The notes below the pieces were generated by a model. That model saw only the letters and a program-made list of their open reading frames with translations. It was not told where the DNA came from and searched no databases. Made by a program: the position numbers and the translations under genes. A DNA stretch of 64,000 bases, from NCBI GenBank assembly GCA_020860605.1, contig JAJBTZ010000044.1, positions 21,836 to 85,835 on the forward strand, in the 5' to 3' direction. Source of the stretch: Ruminococcus sp. (lineage in GTDB: Bacteria > Bacillota > Clostridia > Oscillospirales > Ruminococcaceae). Positions 60,246 through 64,000 of the stretch are shown piece after piece; position 1 is the first letter of the stretch, and each line of letters opens with the position of its first letter.

Positions 60246-60277
60246 AAAAGCAGCCCCCGAAATAATTGTCGGGGGCT
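60246..60277 (-). terminator. Terminator of the secreted-protein gene
   Basis: Perfect 9-bp stem AGCCCCCGA/TCGGGGGCT, 8-nt loop, then GCTTTTGT on the minus strand. Confidence 0.7.
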
Positions 60278-60319
60278 GAGATATTAATCGGTACTATTTA
60301 CACAATATGAAACCGAAAT

Positions 60320-60763
60320 TTAATTTGATGATACAGAACCAGCACTTACGGAGACTTTAACAGTAGTTTTTTGCTTCGATCCATTGCCTTGGAATGTTAA
60401 CTTAGTAACCGTACCACTACCTTTTAGAGTTATTGTCATCGACTTGCCAGGCTGAAGTGAACCTTTCCAAATGGGACTTCCAGCCACCATTCCGCTATAA
60501 TCTGTCCGGTAGACATCAACAGAATATTTTCCGGTGTTAGTTATCGTTATTGTTGTCTTCCTTAACCCAAAAGAATACAAAAAGCCACTACCGCCAGTAA
60601 CTTTAACTGAAGGACTTTGTTTAAATATGGAAGTAGCAACATTAACAGTTGTACTCGTCGCCGCCAAAACCGGCAATACCATTGTGGTCATGGCAATCAC
60701 AACAACCATAAAGATGCTGAAAAAGCGAAGCACGCGCTTTTTTGATAAATTTTTCTTAGTCAT
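60320..60763 (-). CDS. Small secreted protein of unknown function
   Basis: The ATG at 60763 has AGGAGG at the right distance; product 147 residues. A basic N-terminus (TKKNLSKKRVLRFF), a hydrophobic core and an AxA-type end (PVLAA, about residue 35) make a signal peptide. The mature part of about 110 residues is Ser/Thr/Gly-rich with alternating beta pattern (TTITITNTGKYSVDVYRT, SMTITLKGSGTVTKLTFQGN), like a single Ig-like or jelly-roll domain. No family recognised. Its transcript carries a structured leader of about 400 nt with a 27-codon ORF. Confidence 0.7.
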   Translation of the reverse strand: MTKKNLSKKRVLRFFSIFMVVVIAMTTMVLPVLAATSTTVNVATSIFKQSPSVKVTGGSGFLYSFGLRKTTITITNTGKYSVDVYRTDYSGMVAGSPIWKGSLQPGKSMTITLKGSGTVTKLTFQGNGSKQKTTVKVSVSAGSVSSN

Positions 60764-61164
60764 GAATAAACCTCCTAACGAATTTGTGCGAAATGCTCTC
60801 GCAGCGTAACTTGCGCTTCGGTTATTTCGCTGTTTTTCAATATTTTTGCCCCTCAACTCGCCACAGGACTGCGGGGTTAAATGCCCTGTGGCTCAGCAAT
60901 ACAGGCTTTGCTTTCCTGTATCAGCACGCTCACAACATGGCTTATAAACCGCTTTTTCACAGAAAAACCTCCTTTTGTTTTGGCACAGAGGAGGTCAGGT
61001 ATAGAAAAATCCTCCGTAGCACCTAAATTTTAGCGTTTCGGAGGTTTGGTATGGGTACACGGTGCCGAAATTCTTGACGAAAATCAAGAAAGTTTTTCCA
61101 CCAGAGGTTGTACCCCCCCGATTTGATTTTTGTGGTATAGACTTGCATATCCCTTCCAAACCAC
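60764..61164 (-). promoter_or_regulatory. Structured ~400-nt leader of the secreted-protein gene
   Basis: On the minus strand the leader holds a series of hairpins: GGGTAC/GTACCC enclosing TTCTTGA-TTTTCG-TCAAGAA, CCTCCG/CGGAGG, ACCTCC/GGAGGT followed by TTTTT (its 3' arm is the ribosome site of the leader ORF), ATACAGG/CCTGTAT, GCCACAGG/CCTGTGGC and CGAAAT/ATTTCG. This layout suggests attenuation tied to translation of the leader ORF. No known riboswitch class recognised. Confidence 0.6.
60877..60960 (-). CDS. 27-codon leader ORF
   Basis: GTG start with AAAGGAGG 7 nt upstream; the peptide starts MKKRFISHVVSV and ends CIAEPQGI, with one Cys and no membrane segment. It lies inside the structured leader; the GCCACAGG hairpin arm overlaps its last codons. 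It could be a regulatory peptide whose translation alters the leader fold, or the remnant of a longer protein. Not recognised as a family. Confidence 0.45.
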   Translation of the reverse strand: MKKRFISHVVSVLIQESKACIAEPQGI

Positions 61165-61170
61165 ATTTTA

Positions 61171-61199
61171 ATTATATAACGGTTGTAGGGAGTTGTCAA
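61171..61199 (-). promoter_or_regulatory. Perfect consensus promoter of the secreted-protein transcript
   Basis: On the minus strand TTGACA (61199-61194), 17-bp spacer, TATAAT (61176-61171). Confidence 0.85.
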
Positions 61200-61275
61200 G
61201 CGTTTTTTGAAATTTTTTTGTGGGAAACGAAAAAATTTCGAGGAGAGCAGAAGGAATCAGCGCTAAATATACTGC

Positions 61276-61304
61276 TTGACAAATTCCAAGGCAAATATTA
61301 TACT
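61276..61304 (+). promoter_or_regulatory. Promoter of the XRE antitoxin-like gene
   Basis: TTGACA at 61276-61281, 17-bp spacer, TATACT at 61299-61304. Confidence 0.75.
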
Positions 61305-61346
61305 GATATGGGATAAAACACATATAGCATGATGGAGATGATATCT

Positions 61347-61643
61347 ATGACAAAAAGCACTAACTACAAAGACTTCTTAGCTGAGCAGCTTGAAGATCCT
61401 GAGATTAAAGCGGAGTATGATGCTTTGGAATCGGAGTTTGAGATTAAGAGGGCTTTAATAAAAGCCCGAAGTGTTTCGGGCATCACACAGCAGGAGCTTT
61501 CAAAGCGAACCGGCATAAACCAGAGTGACATAAGCAGGCTTGAGCAAGGCAAGGGCAACCCTTCGCTGAAAACGCTTCAAAGACTTGCAGAGGGGCTTGG
61601 GATGAGAATAGAAATCAGGTTTGTGCCTGTCGATAGGGCTTAA
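61347..61643 (+). CDS. XRE-family (HigA-like) antitoxin-type regulator, orphan
   Basis: The ATG at 61347 has GGAGATG 6 nt upstream; product 98 residues. It opens with NYKDFLAEQLEDPEIKAEYD, typical of antitoxins paired with RelE/HigB toxins, and has the helix-turn-helix SGITQQELSKRTGINQSDIS followed by GNPSLKTLQRLAEGLGM. The usual toxin gene, directly upstream in such modules, is missing here: the space before it is the promoter region. It is therefore an orphan regulator or the remains of a module. A CCGCAT/ATGCGG hairpin follows the stop. Confidence 0.8.
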   Translation: MTKSTNYKDFLAEQLEDPEIKAEYDALESEFEIKRALIKARSVSGITQQELSKRTGINQSDISRLEQGKGNPSLKTLQRLAEGLGMRIEIRFVPVDRA

Positions 61644-61650
61644 CAACATG

Positions 61651-61686
61651 ACCGCATGGCTGTATGACGCAGTTATGCGGTTTTAT
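61651..61686 (+). terminator. Putative terminator of the XRE antitoxin-like gene
   Basis: CCGCAT and ATGCGG arms with a 17-nt loop, followed by TTTTATT. Confidence 0.5.
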
Positions 61687-61822
61687 TGTTGCAAATATTG
61701 TCCAAATCCCCTCTCACTGTAAAAATTTTTCTTTAGAGTGAAACTTTTTACTTGAAATTTGGCACTAATTAGGTGACGGCCGACTTTTTTGGCCGAGCGA
61801 ATTTTGAAAGGAGTTCATTTTA

Positions 61823-61894
61823 ATGAAAAAAGCAGTATTAGTTATTGCAAGTTCGTCTAACTCTAAAACACATCCGGGTGCTTCTCACCATTAG
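61823..61894 (+). CDS. 23-residue peptide ORF upstream of the ABC exporter
   Basis: ATG with AAAGGAG at the ideal distance; the peptide begins MKKAVLVIASSSNSK and ends THPGASHH. It has a short hydrophobic stretch and a polar, His-rich tail. It lies 108 bp before an ABC exporter gene on the same strand, so it may encode an exported peptide, or a leader peptide controlling the exporter. The 3' end overlaps an ACACAT..ATGTGT hairpin that would favour the leader role. Not recognised as a known precursor family; the remainder of 61644-62002 holds hairpins only. Confidence 0.5.
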   Translation: MKKAVLVIASSSNSKTHPGASHH

Positions 61895-62002
61895 CTATCC
61901 CGAATGATGTGTGATTAGCCCCCTTAAAAACAGGTTTTTGGGTGTCTTGCATCAAGTCAAGTCGCTTTTTCGGGAATCTGTATTTGAAAGGACTAATTCA
62001 AA

Positions 62003-63784
62003 ATGAAATTTTTTAACGAACTCAGAAAAACTGCAAACCTCACACGTTACGCCTTGGTTGATATCATAGGCGGTATAAGAGCCCTGCCATACATTCTGCT
62101 GACGTTTCTCAAGTCAATAGTCAATGCAGCAGCACTCGTGTCCTACACCCTCCTCCCAGGTTTTATCATCAACTACCTGATGGCTGGAGAAATCAGAACT
62201 GTGGTCATTCTGGCTGCAACCCTGGTGGCAACGCCGTTTGTGCAGAATACAGCTAACGCTGTGATCACGACAATTGCCGACAAGCAGAAACTTTCACTGG
62301 TTACCGATGTGGAAGTGGAGTTTGACGACTACAGCTGCCATATCGATTATGAGTACTTCGAGTCACCGAAGGTTCTCGATATGAGGAGCCGTGCCTCGAG
62401 AGCACAGGATTCCATCTTCGGAGTTGTTGACTGCCTGAACTCGATTCTTTCGTCTGTCATCAGCTTTGTCGTTATCCTGTCGGTCGTGGCTTACATAAAC
62501 CCGCTCATGCTGGTTTTTATCCTCGTTATCGTTCTCCTGAACTCGATTCTCACGAAGAGGCTGAATGTCAAGAATCACGAAACAGCTCTGAAGCAGGACC
62601 ACTATTGGAGAGTTTACTGGGGAGCAAGCTTCCAGCTTGAAAACCCGAACTATGCTAAAGAGATTCGCCTCTTTGACATCAGCGGAATGCTCCTCGACAA
62701 TCTTCGAAAAGTCAAGAAATCTGGAAACGAACTTGAGCACGAGAAGACCGTAAATTGGAGCAAGACAACCTTCCTGCAGGCGATCGTCAATATCGTCAAG
62801 GACGGGGTTATCTATGGATACTCGATTATCTCGGTGCTCTTGGGCAGGATGGCGATTGGCACCATGTCAATCTACATCAGCGCTGCGAACCAGTTCTCGA
62901 ACAATATCGGAAGCGTTGTAAACTCTTATCTGAGCCTGTCGAGACTCTGCATGGAGGTCGAAGAGTACAAGAAGTTCTTCGAGCTCCCGCAGAAGCAGAA
63001 GACTACAGGCACCCGCAAGCCGAGCTTCGGGAAGAACTCCACCATCGAATTCCGAAACGTCTCCTTCAAGTACCCGGGAAGCGAGAATTATGCTCTTAAG
63101 AACATGAATCTCACCATCCGTGGTGACGAGAGGCTCTGCATTGTTGGCGAGAACGGCTCCGGCAAGTCGACCTTCATCAAGCTTCTTTCGAGGCTCTACT
63201 TCCCCACTGAAGGCGAAATCCTCCTCGACGGCGTCAACATCAACGAGTACGACTACAGGGAGTATCAGAACATGTTCTCGGCAGCGTTCCAGGACTTCGA
63301 GAAGTTCTACCTGCCTCTTTCGAAGAACATTGCTCTCGACAAGGACGTTGACGAAGCCAAGCTTGATAACGTCTGCTCGAGAATCGGGCTTACAGACTTT
63401 GTCAGGAAGCTTCCCCATGGCTACGATTCCGCCATTGATAAGTGGATTGATGAGGATGGTGTCAACCCCTCGGGCGGTGAGCTTCAGAGAATCTCGATAG
63501 CACGAGCTGTCTACAGCGACAGGGACATCTATATCCTCGACGAGCCAACAGCTGCTCTCGATCCGAATGCGGAATACGAGATCTACACCCAGTTCCACAA
63601 CATCATCACCGACAAGTGTGCAGTCCTTATCACCCATCGCCTCTCGGCGGTTCAGCTGGCTGATAAGATAGCGGTGTTTGAGAACGGGCATGTCGAAGAG
63701 TATGGGACACACGACGAGCTCTATGCTGCAAAGGGCATCTATACTGAGATGTTTGATAAGCAGGCTGAGTTTTATAGACAATAG
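62003..63784 (+). CDS. ABC exporter with fused membrane and ATPase domains
   Basis: A 593-residue half-transporter: an N-terminal membrane domain (about 1-320, five to six segments) and an ATPase domain with Walker A VGENGSGKSTFIKLL, signature NPSGGELQRISIARAV and Walker B IYILDEPTAALDPNAEYEI, then a conserved His in LITHRLSAV. There is no C39 processing domain. This is the type used to export peptides, lipids or drugs, probably as a homodimer since no partner gene is seen. TGAAAGGAC precedes the ATG. A 23-codon ORF upstream is its possible cargo or leader. Confidence 0.88.
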   Translation: MKFFNELRKTANLTRYALVDIIGGIRALPYILLTFLKSIVNAAALVSYTLLPGFIINYLMAGEIRTVVILAATLVATPFVQNTANAVITTIADKQKLSLVTDVEVEFDDYSCHIDYEYFESPKVLDMRSRASRAQDSIFGVVDCLNSILSSVISFVVILSVVAYINPLMLVFILVIVLLNSILTKRLNVKNHETALKQDHYWRVYWGASFQLENPNYAKEIRLFDISGMLLDNLRKVKKSGNELEHEKTVNWSKTTFLQAIVNIVKDGVIYGYSIISVLLGRMAIGTMSIYISAANQFSNNIGSVVNSYLSLSRLCMEVEEYKKFFELPQKQKTTGTRKPSFGKNSTIEFRNVSFKYPGSENYALKNMNLTIRGDERLCIVGENGSGKSTFIKLLSRLYFPTEGEILLDGVNINEYDYREYQNMFSAAFQDFEKFYLPLSKNIALDKDVDEAKLDNVCSRIGLTDFVRKLPHGYDSAIDKWIDEDGVNPSGGELQRISIARAVYSDRDIYILDEPTAALDPNAEYEIYTQFHNIITDKCAVLITHRLSAVQLADKIAVFENGHVEEYGTHDELYAAKGIYTEMFDKQAEFYRQ

Positions 63785-63795
63785 ATTTATCCGCA

Positions 63796-63912
63796 AAAAA
63801 GGCGCCGACTTCCGTCGGCGCCACCACCTTCGGTGGCCCCCTCTCCTAAGCTTAGGAGAGGCTTTTTTGTCGCCACCAAAGGTGGCGACGCGACCGCCTT
63901 CGGCGGTCGCAC
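63796..63912. repeat. Array of GC-rich perfect hairpins after the ABC exporter
   Basis: In order: GGCGCCGAC-TTCC-GTCGGCGCC, CCACC-TTC-GGTGG, CCTCTCCTAAG with its complement and CTTTTTT, GTCGCCACC-AAA-GGTGGCGAC, GCGACCGCC-TTC-GGCGGTCGC. The third with its T-run serves as the terminator of the ABC gene. The last unit is shared with 60133-60154. GC-rich low-complexity sequence continues to the window end; no gene is seen in 63785-64000. Confidence 0.75.
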
Positions 63913-64000
63913 CCCTCCCCCGGCGCCGAGGGCGACGGTCCCCCTCCCCGTCGGGGGGGGGTATCTCTGGCTGCGGGACCGGGTTGCGCAGCGCCCAAAA

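Noticed and set aside
60784..61316. Plus-strand ORFs of 80 and 84 codons in the leader/promoter region
   Set aside because: They are antisense to the structured leader and perfect promoter, lack ribosome sites and resemble no protein.
61823..61894. Considered a known RiPP precursor (lanthipeptide, sactipeptide, double-glycine bacteriocin)
   Set aside because: No double-glycine leader, no Cys residues and no modification enzyme nearby; left as an unassigned peptide ORF.

Overview
The window looks like a chromosomal segment of a Gram-positive, spore-forming, fermentative anaerobe of the class Clostridia, most likely Ruminococcaceae/Oscillospiraceae. The evidence is gene content: a glgB-glgC-glgD-glgA glycogen operon, type III glutamine synthetase, [FeFe] hydrogenase with an NAD(P)H-type partner, the spore genes cotJABC, ytfJ and a spoIIE-like phosphatase, a T-box leader, and AGGAGG-type ribosome sites with frequent TTG/GTG starts. 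Species assignment is inference. Most genes lie on the minus strand.

Layout. 1-3770 (+): end of a transglutaminase-like protein, a FabG-like reductase, a small membrane protein, acpS, nnrD and a lipoprotein. 3836-6217 (+): two tandem C39-like peptidase genes, then a PIN-domain/small-partner pair with its own promoter, flanked by a 12-bp repeat. 6225-12199 (-): nitrogen block of asnB behind a T-box, an Amt-PII fusion, and glnN behind a leader attenuator. 12285-14408 (-): bactofilin-like protein, YhbD-like regulator with a striking double operator, TraX-like membrane protein. 14465-18933 (-): methionine ABC transporter metQNI, a LysR regulator and an unknown protein. 19017-22011 (+): large M16C peptidase. 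22014-24317 (-): Nudix, XRE membrane regulator, two tRNAs, a TVP38-type protein. 24326-31429 (-): long housekeeping operon (site-2 protease, scpA, scpB, DUF2953, ytfJ, dacF-like, rluB-like, pncB, membrane protein). 31542-36250: rpmB (+), then ksgA with a sorting-signal protein and trkH-trkA (-). 36325-42246 (-): glycogen operon. 42321-45194 (-): spoIIE-like and cotJABC. 45591-49753 (-): a BlaI/BlaR1-like signalling locus with two M56 receptors and a lipoprotein resembling one receptor's sensor domain. 49796-56360: radC (-), uxaC, two AraC regulators and an ABC-F ATPase (+). 56379-60059 (-): hydrogenase pair. 60105-64000: accessory region with a secreted protein behind a ~400-nt structured leader, an orphan XRE antitoxin-like gene, a 23-codon ORF in front of an ABC exporter, and GC-rich hairpin arrays.

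The most unusual single item is metQ. Its two halves are in swapped order relative to ordinary MetQ: the segment that normally follows the interdomain hinge comes first, directly after the lipoprotein signal, and the normal N-terminal half comes last. This reads as a circular permutation within one intact ORF. Other signals worth follow-up are an apparently translational T-box before asnB, the glnN leader terminator, the paired operators of the YhbD-like regulator, the structured leader at 60764-61164, and the small-ORF/ABC-exporter pair at 61823-63784.
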